Part shown: positions 32,826 through 43,120 of the stretch, piece after piece
How positions within the stretch are numbered: position 1 is the stretch's first letter
Layout: each line of letters starts with the position of its first letter
Origin: Actinomucor elegans
Taxonomy: Eukaryota > Mucoromycota > Mucoromycetes > Mucorales > Mucoraceae
Assembly (NCBI GenBank): GCA_026027325.1
Contig: JAMSLZ010000001.1
Coordinates: 4,588,001-4,652,000 of the forward strand
Direction: 5' to 3'
DNA length: 64,000 bases
Made by a program: the position numbers and the translations under genes
Notes under the pieces: model-generated
What the model saw: the letters and a program-made list of their open reading frames with translations, nothing else
Database searches by the model: none
Told to the model about the DNA's origin: nothing

Positions 32826-35561
32826 ATGTCAGACACGAATACACCACTTCTTACGCGTCGAAGACTAGATTCGCAAGAAGAAGACGAAGAAGAGTTGGAC
32901 GATCAGTTATTACAGCAAACGGACTATGGTAGCGCAGTTTACCGTTACCCGCCTTATCTTCAACCGGGTCATTTCACTTCATTAGAAAAATTATTTTTCT
33001 TTACAAGTTCCATCTTGCTCATTGTGCTGTTTGTGTTTGTTGGGTTGTATGCAAGAAGCAGTCAAAAAGAGGATGATCCAGTGATAACGCCTATACCCAC
33101 ATTTCCAGACAAAAATGATACAAAGAAAGCGGTAAGGGTGTTGTTTACATAAAGGAGGATCAACCTAACGCGTATTGTTCTGCAGAGTTATTGCTTGAAT
33201 TCAAGCTGTATAGTAACAGCAGCGCAAATATTACAGGTAAGAAAAAATGCGTATCCGTTGGACGAGATCAAAAGAACTAATCTTTGTAAGCAGAACGTTG
33301 ATTTAGAACTTGACCCTTGTGATGATTTCTATGCATATACATGTAAAATATGAAAGAGGTTGTTTGTGGATGTATTACTTAAGCTTGTTTATTTAGGCAG
33401 TAAATGGAGGGAAACTCACCTCATACCAGATACACAACCCAAGATTGATATAGAAACAATCACTAGAACAGCTATTTATCATCGTCTAGATCAATTACTC
33501 ACTCGCGACTTTAATGATCCCAAGAATGCCTACTATACTTCTTTACCAAATCCACACCGCGTCTTGGATCAACAACTCTTTACCAAACTTGCCGATCTAT
33601 ATGCATCTTGTATGAACCAAGATGTCATTGAAAAGCTCGGTGTTACACCTTTATATCCTTTATTCCGTTCCATTCAAAGCAAGGTGCCACTGAGCGGCAA
33701 AAATCAAGATCTCCACAGTGCGCTTACTTATCTCAGCGATCGTAATATCTGGACCTTTTTCCAACTCTCAGTACAGCCAGATATATTGACTAACCCTTCA
33801 CAACCTATTTTGGTGTTGCAACAAGGACCTGTGGGCCTACCTCATCGCTCGCTCTACGATGATCCCGATGTTTTGTCTGTGTACATGCAAGTCGTAACAG
33901 CTATCCTCGATGTTATATTTAAACAAGACCATCACGGTGAGTTTGGTTGGGGTTCTTGGAGCACAGTCGCAACAGCACGCCGTATTGTGGAATTTGAAAA
34001 GAAGTTGGCACAGTACAACAGCTCCTCGGACCATTTGGAAAGATGGTCGCTGGAACGTTTGTCAGAACAAGTGCCGCAGGTCAACTGGTCAGCATTTATC
34101 AAACGTCATCTGGATCCGTTGCCATTACCGACCCATTTGCTGGTAGCATCGCCTCATTTCTTGAAAGAGCTGAACGACGTATTAAAGGATGCGAGCCCTC
34201 GCACACTGCAAATGTACTTGACATGGAGAACGATTGATCATCACTTGGAAGCGTTGGGAGATACGGTCATGATGCATAAGCGTCTGTTGGATGCCAAGTT
34301 GATGGGTATAGAACCAAGGGTCACGCTCGAACGACGTAATACGTGTGTTAGACTGGTAGATCAGAGCGCACTTGGTGAATTGATGGGTCGATATTTTGTA
34401 ATGGATCACCGAGAAAGGTTCGAGCAAGCAAAAAGAAAGGTAGAAGATATGGCCCAAACTATTGTTGGCGTGATCAAAACGCGAGTATCGACTATAGAAT
34501 GGGCGGATGAGAAGACCAAGCAAGCAATGTTGGAAAAGGTATTTTATCACCAAATAGGAAGGGCTTTTGTTACTAAATGATGATCTGATATATCTAGCTT
34601 GAGGATATGCAGTTTCAAGTTGGATACTCTGCTGATGTGAAATCGGTAGTCTCATTAGCAGACACATTTGGCGACATAACTATCCGTCCAGACGATTTCT
34701 TTGGTAATCGAATGCGATGCCAACAGTACCAGATCAAACAGTTATGGCGCCAGTTGGAAAGACCTATTGACAAACAGCGTTGGGATTTGAACGCGCAAAG
34801 CACCAATATCTATTATGATAAAGAGCAGAACAAAGTAAGTTTTACTACTAGAACAACGGTACGAGTTACACTAATTCGTCATAGGTGGTTGTTCCAGCAG
34901 GCCTTTTACAGTTGCCATACTTTGATCCAACAGTTCCCAGCTATTTACTTATGGGTACAATGGGTTCAATGATTGGTCATCAGATTATGGTAAGTCACAC
35001 CATAACACCAATGGAATGTCTTGAATAACTCGTCTGACACCACGTGTTGGTAGCACGCTTTTGATAGAATGGGCTCCAAGTACAACCATCAAGGTTTGTT
35101 TGGTGAGTGGTGGTCTGCCAAAGCAAAAGATCATATCAATAGACAGCAACAATGTCTAGTTGAACAGTTTGATCGATTCGGATTGGACGGAGAAGCTACG
35201 CTGGATCATAACTTTGCTGATCTAGGCGCAGTGTCTCTTTTGAGCGATCTTTTGGTGGAAGGTTTAGAAGAATTAGTGCCAGGATTAGATGGTTGGACAA
35301 AACAACAGCTTATGTATATACAGTATGCAAGGTTAAAATGTAGCAAAACTACCAAAGAAAGCAGAGTAAGTGAAGCTTTTTTTTTAACAATGATCTAGAT
35401 TCTTACTGTTTTTATAGGCAATGATAAAAAATGTAGCACCTGATCGATATAGAGTCAACGGACCATTGATCAACTCGAATCATTTTGCCAGTACGTTTGG
35501 CTGTAAAGTGGGATCATTTATGAACCCAGACAGCGTAATAAATAAGTGTCAAGTCTGGTAG
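32826..35561 (+). CDS. M13 (neprilysin-like) membrane protein, probably catalytically inactive
   Basis: Type II membrane protein of peptidase family M13, about 780 residues in eight exons. Order: acidic cytosolic tail with [10 protein letters not shown]; one membrane anchor ([20 protein letters not shown], about residues 58-78); [15 protein letters not shown] and [16 protein letters not shown], the family N-terminal Cys blocks; the helical M13_N domain; then the catalytic lobe. The zinc motif HExxH is HQIMH here (codons CAT CAG ATT ATG | CAC, split by an intron at 34990-35053), so the catalytic Glu is Gln. The ENIAD motif carrying the third zinc ligand reads DHNFADLGA, with Glu replaced by His. 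The substrate-binding NAF/Y motif reads TNIYYD. The C-terminal [11 protein letters not shown] and CQVW are conserved, so the fold should be intact. The gene is otherwise undamaged, which argues for a maintained pseudoenzyme rather than a pseudogene. Confidence 0.85.
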
Positions 35562-35628
35562 AATATAATCTGCGTTTCTTTCTGTTTCACTATACTTTTT
35601 TTAATGATATTAGTAATATAACATAAAG

Positions 35629-37370
35629 ATGAAATTCGGAAAGCAATTGGAAACAGAAGCAGAAGGGATTCCTTCAGAATGGAGACCTTATCTGATACAA
35701 TACAAAGCTTTGAAAAAGCTTATTGCTAAGGTTGCTGAAGAGATTGAAAGTAGAGGCCTTGACACTTCTTTACTACATGAATGTCTTGATGACCCTACAT
35801 CTCAACAGGAACATATCTTTGATGATACTACTTGTGAAGACTGTATATCAAGAATAAAATACTACTTTACGGGTAAGTTTGTAACCAAAAAACATACTGA
35901 AAATTGCTAAATGAAAAAACTTTTTTTTTTTTTTGGTGCCACAGGTGAACCGCCAAACGTAAAACCAAACATCGAATTCACCTATGATCCAAAGGAACCC
36001 AGGGTGCAAAAAGTGCTTGAGAAACTACTGAATACTTCATCAAACCATATTACGATAGAAAGACCTAAACTAGAGTTTAAGCGTAGTCATAACAACAAGG
36101 ATTTTTTTTCTTTATCAATGGCGGATACAGAAGAAGCACCCGTTCTTTTACAAACCCCAGCAGTAATGACACGAAGAAACTCAACTGTGGCACTAGTAAA
36201 AGAGCTGCTAAATCTTACGATTGCCGAGAAGGATAAAGGCAAGACCAAGTGTGAGGAAGATCTGGAAGAAGAGGAAGAGTTGGAAGAGGAAGAAAAGCCT
36301 GTGGAAATAGTGGAAACTCTCAATATAACAAAAGAGAAACCTGTACGCCAATTAAAGACACTGGTGATAGAACTAGAGCAAGATGACGAGTTCTTTAAAA
36401 TGCTCATGGAAGAACTTAATCAAGCGGCTTCTCTGCAAGATCAAACCGCATCCAAGTTCAAACAAGACATCAGTGCTTTAGAGACTCGCATGTCTAAAGT
36501 AGCCGCACCTACTCAGAAGGTCGATATGTACAACTGGCGCAAGATTTTTGCCATTTACATGGATGCACAGATATTTCAAGGCCAAGCAGAATCAGATCGT
36601 ACTTTTCGCTCAGTTGAACGTGCTAAAAAACAAATGCAATGGTTCCTTACACAACTAGCGCAAAGCAATCTATTGATAAAGTTGAAAACAAAGGAATCCA
36701 AAGCAGCATTCGAATCATTTATGGCATTGAATACAGAATTGATCACCATGAAACACTATCAAATGCTTAATCAAACAGCGATGCGCAAGATTCTGAAGAA
36801 ACACGATAAACGAAGTGGTCTTAACGCTAGCCAAAGCTTTCCTGAATTTGTACCCACTGAACATCTGTTTAGCCCTAAGCTAGCCACTCTATTGTATGCT
36901 ACTATTACTACCAGATTAACCACAATTATACCACAGCCTGAAGATTATGGTAAGCTTCGAATAGTATTAATCATAACCAAATGGCTCATGTTTTATTATT
37001 ATTATTATTATTACTAGCCTGTCCAGTATGTATGTGTGTAGCTTGGAGGCCTATTCGACTTGCTTGCAGTCATGTCTTTTGTGTGCGATGTCTTATTAAA
37101 GCACAAAAGAAAAAGATGTATAGCTGTCCATTGTGTCGACATCCAACTGCTGTGAAGACGGCTACTGCGCTGAACTTGGATGAAGGACTGCAGAATTTTT
37201 TAAAGCTTTATTTCCCTCAAGAAATCAAGGACAAGAAACGCGAAAATGAAAAGGAACAAGCGATTGAGGATGTACAAAGGTTCACTGGTAAACGTTACAC
37301 TGAAGAACAATTAATGCGTCTTAACCAGCAACAAAACGCAACAGATAATACCAAATGTATCATTATGTAA
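35629..37370 (+). CDS. SPX-RING E3 ubiquitin ligase with C-terminal CaaX box
   Basis: Predicted phosphate-sensing ubiquitin ligase. Three exons give about 535 residues. N-terminus MKFGKQLETEAEGIPSEWRP with YKALKKLI is the first SPX helix pair, which binds inositol pyrophosphates; the SPX domain continues after a long acidic insert (LEEEEELEEEEKP) to about residue 400 with ALETRMSKVAAPTQK and MALNTELITMKHYQ. The last exon encodes a C3HC4 RING (CPVC, RLACSHVFCVRC, CPLCRHP) and ends NTKCIIM. CIIM is a canonical CaaX prenylation box, placing the ligase on a membrane. SPX plus RING matches plant NLA and fission-yeast Pqr1, which degrade phosphate transporters. It starts only 67 bases after the M13 stop codon, so its promoter lies within or overlaps that gene's 3' end. 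Confidence 0.87.
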
Positions 37371-37508
37371 ATAAGTAGATGAATCTGTAATAATAAGTAA
37401 TATTTAATACAATGCAATGAAAAAAAAAAGAGAGAGAGAGAATGAAGTGAATGCTATATATATATATATATAATATGTACAAAGAAAGAAAACGATAAAA
37501 CGTATCTT

Positions 37509-38133
37509 TTAAGGTTGGTAAGGTGGCGGTGGCATAAGTGAGTTGGGTGTTACTGGAACAGCAGCACTAGTAGAGGCATTGGTATTAGTAGAAGAAGCAG
37601 ATGCTCTATGCTGTTCTCGCGTAGTCTTTTCTTGACGCTCTTGCTGAAGTAACATCAACTGCAATTGATACTGCTGCATCATTGGGCTTATATCTTCTAC
37701 GTGGGTTACTGCAGGTTTAGGTGGTTCGACTGTATTATCAAAATCACTGGCGAATTGACCAAAACGGTTGATATTAGATGATGGAGTTGTAAGGTGACTT
37801 TCGAGATCAGTACTGGCAGGACAATTGATAGCTTGTGCGCTGTTTCTTCGCTGCTGGTTTCTTCTTCTTTTACAGGTAATACACACTGTGATGGCTACTG
37901 CAATTGCTCCTAGAATACCGATGACAGCTGCTATAATGTGCACTGTATTAAACACAGGCGTATGTTCTGTATAAGTCGCAAATGTCGAACCTCCATTCGT
38001 TGGTGATCTTTTATGGATTGATGTTACACTAATATAATATATTATTACTCTTTCTTTTCTACCAATAATCTCTTTTTTCTTACTCTTCAGACTGTAGTTT
38101 TTCGAGCTGTGTTGATATGGAAGCAATTGCCAT
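37509..38133 (-). CDS. Single-pass membrane protein with cytosolic PPxY tail
   Basis: Two exons. The start at 38133 gives MAIASISTQLEKLQSE, then a GTAAGA...ATTAG intron, then DVTSIHKRSPTNGGSTFATY. A single hydrophobic segment (IIAAVIGILGAIAVAITVCI, about residues 47-67) is followed by CKRRRNQQRR, so the long C-terminal part should be cytosolic. That part is Ser/Thr/Gln-rich and ends LMPPPPYQP, containing a PPxY motif that binds WW domains such as those of the Rsp5/Nedd4 ligase. No enzymatic domain is visible. The build recalls yeast Rsp5 adaptors (one membrane span plus PPxY), which direct membrane-protein ubiquitination, but sequence similarity to any one of them is not evident, so that role is inference. 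It is convergent with the SPX-RING gene. Confidence 0.72.
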
Positions 38134-38689
38134 GAAGCGCTTTTTAATGTATAGTAGAATAAGCTAAGCTAGCGTGTATGTATGCAGATGAACTGGGTCT
38201 GTATTAAGAAGAAACAAAGAAGCAAGAAGATGAGAAAGAAGAAGGAAAAGAGCCGAAAAAGCACATTTTTTCGTTTTTCTAATGACGCGGGTTCTTAAAA
38301 ACGAGCTCAGAAGATGAAGAACGTCAGGAAGATACTTGAAAGATGGACCAATTGTTACTATAATAGCAGAGGGAGAACATTAAGAAACCTGCGCGACTGT
38401 AACATGACAAAAGGCTGGAAAATGCACCTTCTCCTCTTTATGTATTTACTCCTAAATACCTTACATATAAAATATTCAGAAATGTGCCTATATTGAATAC
38501 AATCCTTTCTTTCTATTATGCTTAAAAGGATATATTCATTTTTTCATAGTAGCAAAGAAAATGGCAGTAAGAATCTATCACTAGAAAGTCTAGCGGTTTA
38601 TAACAAGTAATTACCAAGATCTACTTTGTATTGTTATACTAAAAAAAAAAAGTCTTAATAATAGTCAATTACTATATTCTCAAGAATCT
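38134..38689. other. Divergent promoter region
   Basis: Between the minus-strand PPxY protein and the plus-strand Sel1-repeat gene. The one open frame, 38314-38496, is short and featureless. It contains an A-run at 38641-38650. Nothing else recognised. Confidence 0.5.
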
Positions 38690-39325
38690 ATGATTGAAAA
38701 GGTAAGAAAGAAGAGTACGCAGCTCCTCTTTTTCTAATGATTTGATTCAATATCCGCTTAGACTCCTGCTACGCGAGATCAGGACTCGGATCATCATGTT
38801 CAGTCGGGCATTCATCATCACGAGTTGGGACATTTGGAAAAAGCCACGCATTGTTTCCGCTTGGCATCCAAAGAAGGATGTCCCGTCGGCATGTTCCTCT
38901 ATGGTATTTCATTGAGACATGGTTGGGGATGTCGGCCTAACTGTGCCCTTGCGTTTCAATATTTACAAACAGCTGCTGAGCATGCTGTACACAATTTGTT
39001 ACAACAAGACACTATGCTGCTGGCCAGCAAAGCAGAACTTATCATGGCTATCTATGAACTGGGTGTATCCTTTCAGCAAGGCTGGGGCGTAACCCGTAAT
39101 AAAGAAGTTGCGTTTTATTACTTTGAAATGGCCGCTAATCTCGGTGACTTGGATGCTATGAATGATTTAGCCTTTTGTTATTTGCACGGCCACGGTGTAC
39201 GCAAAGATGTGTTTCGTGCGGCAAAATATTATCGAATGGCCGCTAAACAAGGCCAAGGGCTAGTAGGAAACTCTTGGATTTGGAAAAAGAAATATGATAT
39301 AGTAGAGAAGCCTGGTTGGAGCTGA
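38690..39325 (+). CDS. Sel1-repeat protein
   Basis: Exon 1 is only 12 bases (38690-38701, MIEK), followed by a 60-base intron and exon 2 (38762-39325), 191 residues in all. Tandem Sel1-like TPR units are visible: ATHCFRLASKEGCPVGMFLY, LRHGWGCRPNCALAFQYLQT, IYELGVSFQQGWGVTRNKEV, AFYYFEMAANLGDLDAMNDL, CYLHGHGVRKDVFRAAKYYR and MAAKQGQGLVGNSWIWKKKY. The C-terminal VGNSWIWK box is shared with fungal Sel1 proteins related to Dsf2/Skt5-type adaptors. Such proteins are scaffolds in signalling or cell-wall synthesis; the partner cannot be inferred. The ATG choice rests on the short exon; no alternative in-frame start precedes the repeats. Confidence 0.75.
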
Positions 39326-39425
39326 TCACTGTAATATAGAATCAAATTTTCGGATTTTTTGTAGCTCTTTTCCTTTATCTTTATTTATTACTATTTAATA
39401 TCTATATCTATACCAAAAAAAAAGA

Positions 39426-40232
39426 ATGCCCTCCCAGACCTTATTTATCGAATCAGATCTTGACAAAACTCTGCTAGAGATACAGATTAGTTCTGTTTCA
39501 ACAGATTCCTCAGCTCCAGGCATAATCATTGCTCATCCTTATGGGCCATTAGGTACATGTTGCTTGTTTATTTCAAAATCTCAACCAGAAAATAAAATAA
39601 CTGACTTTCTGAGGAAAAAAAAAAAAGGCGGAAACATGCATAATAATGTAGTAATAGCAATTCAACGTCATTTCCATAATAGAGGTTATGTGACAGTATG
39701 CCTCAACTTTCGTGGGTGTGGAAATTCCAAAGGTAGAACAAGTTGGACTGGTATGCCCGAGCGATCAGATTATGCATCCGTAGTTCGTTACTTGTTAGAA
39801 AGTGAAACCTATCGAGCATCCGAATATCCAACGATTAACCAACTGATTCTGTGTGCAAGTATACCTTGTTTCTTTAATTGACTTATTTCTCATTAAATTT
39901 GAATACAGGGTTATTCGTTTGGAGCAATGATAGCAAACTCGATTGATCCACCAACCAGTATCCCAAGCGCCAAATTACTAGTGAGCCTTCCTCTGGGCGT
40001 AATGTGGGCTTTGGCTACAACTAAATGTTCATATTTTAAAAGTAAAGCACCCGAAACAACAAAATTGCTAAGTATTTACGGAGATCGTGACCAATTCACG
40101 CGGTCGAGCACGTTTCAAACATGGGACCCAGTAAGGACCATCTGTATATCTGGCGCAGATCATTTCTGGATGGGTTTTGAAGGTGAATTAATAGATCATA
40201 TAGAACACTGGCGAACAAGCCTAACGAAATAA
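39426..40232 (+). CDS. Alpha/beta hydrolase (COG2945-like)
   Basis: Cytosolic alpha/beta-hydrolase of about 225 residues in three exons. Catalytic elements: HPYGPLG after the first strand (oxyanion region), LNFRGCGNSKG, the nucleophile elbow CGYSFGA (Ser), SIYGDRDQF with the likely Asp and SGADHFWMG with the His. The protein lacks a lid domain and a signal peptide, as in the small COG2945 hydrolases, whose substrate is unknown. Intron 1 has donor GTACAT at about 39556. Intron 2 (39855-39908, 54 bases) must use a GC donor (GCAAGT) to join LILC to GYSFGAMIANS; reading to the next GT destroys the nucleophile elbow. Confidence 0.82.
39855..39908 (+). other. GC-AG intron in the alpha/beta hydrolase gene
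   Basis: 54 bases, GCAAGT at the donor and TACAG at the acceptor. Phase 0 is required on both sides (TGT before, GGT after), and only the GC donor provides it. Confidence 0.75.
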
Positions 40233-40408
40233 AAAAATAAAAACGAAGGCCGTAACAGCCGGAGTTTGCCCCTGGCAACCGCTTACTGTGAATGAGTTTA
40301 AAAGGATTTTTCTCACGGAAAACAATAAAACCAACCCGAGTACCCAAAAAAAAAAAAAAATACATATCATTGTTCCTTTCCTTTCAGTGTGACAAATTGT
40401 TTGGTATA

Positions 40409-41140
40409 ATGGCGCCTATTACCTATATAACAAGATCAGAAACGTTTTCAGCTGCTCATCGGTTGCATTCACACAGTTTGACTGACGAAGAAAACCGCTT
40501 CTTGTACGGAAAATGCAACCATCCTCACTTTCATGGACATAATTATAAAGGTAATTGAGTTTAGTAGCAACCAAAGAATATGACAATAAACTTAACTTAC
40601 TTCTCGAGCAGTTGAAATCACATTAAAGGGAGAAGTGAATCCAACAACAGGCATGGTCATGAATTTAGTGGATTTAAAAGAATGTATCAAATTAGCTGTC
40701 ATGGACCCTCTTGATCATAGAAATTTGGTATAATCGAGTTTCTCTCTGTTTGATTGTAAGATACTAACTGATATATTGTTCGCTTCTTAGGATTTAGACG
40801 TAGAATTCTTTAAAAAGAAACCTAGGTAAGATATTAGAGCGGTATATGCACAATGCAATGATTGACGTATCCTTTTAGCACAACAGAGAATTTGGCGGTA
40901 TTTATTTGGTGGAACTTTCAGTATCACTTTTTGCGGAATGAAAGCTGGAGATCCAATTCAGCTCGACTTTACAGAGTCAAGATTTACGAAACAGAACATA
41001 ATATTGTTGAATATATGGGCGAAGGCGAATTAGATGAGACTGAAGGCCAAGTTGATGTAGCATTGATCAAATTGATGGGTGTTGATATTAAAAAAAATGG
41101 TGAAATGAATGGAAAGAGTACTTGGTCACTTGAACTGTAA
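40409..41140 (+). CDS. PTS: 6-pyruvoyl-tetrahydropterin synthase
   Basis: Converts 7,8-dihydroneopterin triphosphate to 6-pyruvoyl-tetrahydropterin in tetrahydrobiopterin synthesis, which in zygomycetes can serve phenylalanine hydroxylase. Four exons, about 190 residues. Key motifs: [11 protein letters not shown] with the first zinc His, [14 protein letters not shown] with catalytic Cys and the two other zinc His residues, MVMNLVDLK, and DPLDHRNLD with the Asp/His of the catalytic triad. [11 protein letters not shown] and the VKIYETEHN Glu complete the family pattern. A C-terminal extension of about 40 residues (after VEYMGEGE) goes beyond the human enzyme length of 145. Introns keep the frame (for example [15 protein letters not shown]). 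Confidence 0.92.
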
Positions 41141-43120
41141 TGGAAAGAGAAAGAATAATCGCGCTTGTAGATATCATCTTTTTTTAGAAGGATAACAAGA
41201 TATCATTGTCTATCTTCATACCTCGTATAAATGTATATGAAAGAACTATCCTTTTTCTAAATACACGTAATTATATAATAATAAATCCTTCTAATGTAAT
41301 TGAACTGTAGCGAGCTGACTTTGACCAGCTTGGTAAGGATACTTGACTCATATTTTATTACCGTCATTTGTTATTTTGGGAACACAGGTGGCACCAAATG
41401 TGTGGTACACGCTTAAATAGAATATCGGATCTCCGAGAAAACAACGCATACTAGTACCAATTGCGATACTACATTGTAATTATATAACTGCCAATAATTG
41501 TTACCAAGTTCAACCAGTATCTCTTGGTATGGCTCGGATTTTTTTTTTCTATTTCTTTCAAGATTTTTACCGTCTTAGACGAATAATTATGCTTTTCAAC
41601 TAATTAGTTAAGTGCATCACAACTTGGGAGTACTTATTAGTTCTTCAATCCTGAACTGTATTTGGTTAACGAGTATACTATAAAACAAGTAATCTTTATA
41701 GCTGTGATGTATACTTAATGCTTCAGCCAAGCTATATTTATGTGAGTAGACTTTTTATTTTATTTCAGCAGTGGTAAATCCATATATGCGTAGTCTAAAT
41801 AATTAAAGTATAGCGCAGCCACAGAAGTCAAGAGAAAAGAAAAAAAACAAATTTATACACCAGCTTCATTACAACAAAGAGTATCCTCGCAGTTTTCACA
41901 AGTCAAAATGGCATCATCAAAGGTTATCTCTTTAATTTTTTCATTAATCAACTGCTCAACTCTTCCCGATCACTGTATTTATATTCAGTTGTTTTTCCTG
42001 GTGGTTGAGTCTTGATCAGCGCTGGTAGAATCTCGGTCGTTTCTGGTGAAGGACAAAGACGAGCTATCTCGAAAAAAAAAAGATTATTAACTACTCTACC
42101 AAACGGGAACGCCAGGAGGAAGTTATTGGAATCCTGTAGTCATTTCACAAATAATTTCCATTTTTTGAAATTAAGAATAATAACTTTACCAACAGCAACA
42201 AATACAAGCAGTAACCAAACTTATAAGACATGACACTGAGCAGAAATGCGCAGTTTGGGACGTAAGGAATGGTATCGCGGGGATGATTACCTTAGTTTTT
42301 TGATAATGTATAATAGTTCCTTTTTTCATCATTTTTGAATCATATACAATAAGCATGAGGTCGTGGAGCTGCGAGCTAATTACTTCAACATGCTTAAATT
42401 GATCTTCTTGGCTTGAAGTTTTTGATACTTCTTATCTTTTTGTTGTAAAATACAAATCAAATATAAATAAAAAAAGCAAAGAAGCGCACGTATAACTACC
42501 ATCCGGGTCATTATTCACGTAGAGCATAGGTAAACCAACTTAGTTGAAACCGCCTCTATAAAGTTTTATGGTCCAAATAGTTTCACTTTTTATGAAATTG
42601 CGCTGAATCGGGCCCTTTAACATCTCTACATTCCTCGATCTATTCTATTTTAATGTCCCGTCTAATGATTACAACAAGTCCAGAATAAATTATTAAATCT
42701 ATTAAAGCCCTCATTCAATTGGAATGCAACATTCTATACATTAATTTACATTATTCCTTGAAATCAAGCTTTATTGATCTATAGATCTTTTGATCAAGTT
42801 CGATCAAATGCTGCAGCTAATGACAAATACAAATCCAGAATGAATTATTGTGCCCAATAAAGACTAATAGAACTAGCTTTATTTTGATTGTGGAGGTTTT
42901 TGTATTAATTAATGCCCTGCGCTCCCTCTCGAGCGTTTATCACCAGTTAAACCTTTATTGGATAGGTTACGCTTATCAGGTTCGCAACCTTCTATCTTGT
43001 CGCGTTAAAACATTTTATCAATGACAAATGTTGGGTTCATATATTAAGAAAATAATGACCCGAATGCTCTTTTTTTATTATTTGCTGTTTACATAATTAT
43101 CTTCATCTATGCTTATTTAT
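41141..43120. other. Intergenic region with repeats and a possible decayed exon
   Basis: No intact gene. Two plus-orientation copies of repeat A lie at about 42630-42715 and 42770-42865. Between about 41908 and 42290 there are coding-like scraps broken by stops (see findings). The part below 43121 is the 3' flank of RRP9. Confidence 0.5.
42630..42865 (+). repeat. Dispersed repeat A, two plus copies
   Basis: Copy 1 (42630-42715): CGATCTATTCTATTTTAATG, TCCCGTCTAATGATTACAAC, TCCAGAATAAATTATTAAAT, CTATTAAAGCC. Copy 2 (42770-42865): TTGATCTATAGATCTTTTGA, TCAAGTTCGATCAAATGCTG, CAGCTAATGACAAAT, TCCAGAATGAATTATTG, CAATAAAGAC. The two share TCCAGAATRAATTATT, suggesting a subfamily. Confidence 0.65.

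Noticed and set aside
34607..34806. Minus-strand open frames opposite the M13 gene
   Set aside because: Shadows of the coding strand; no independent support.
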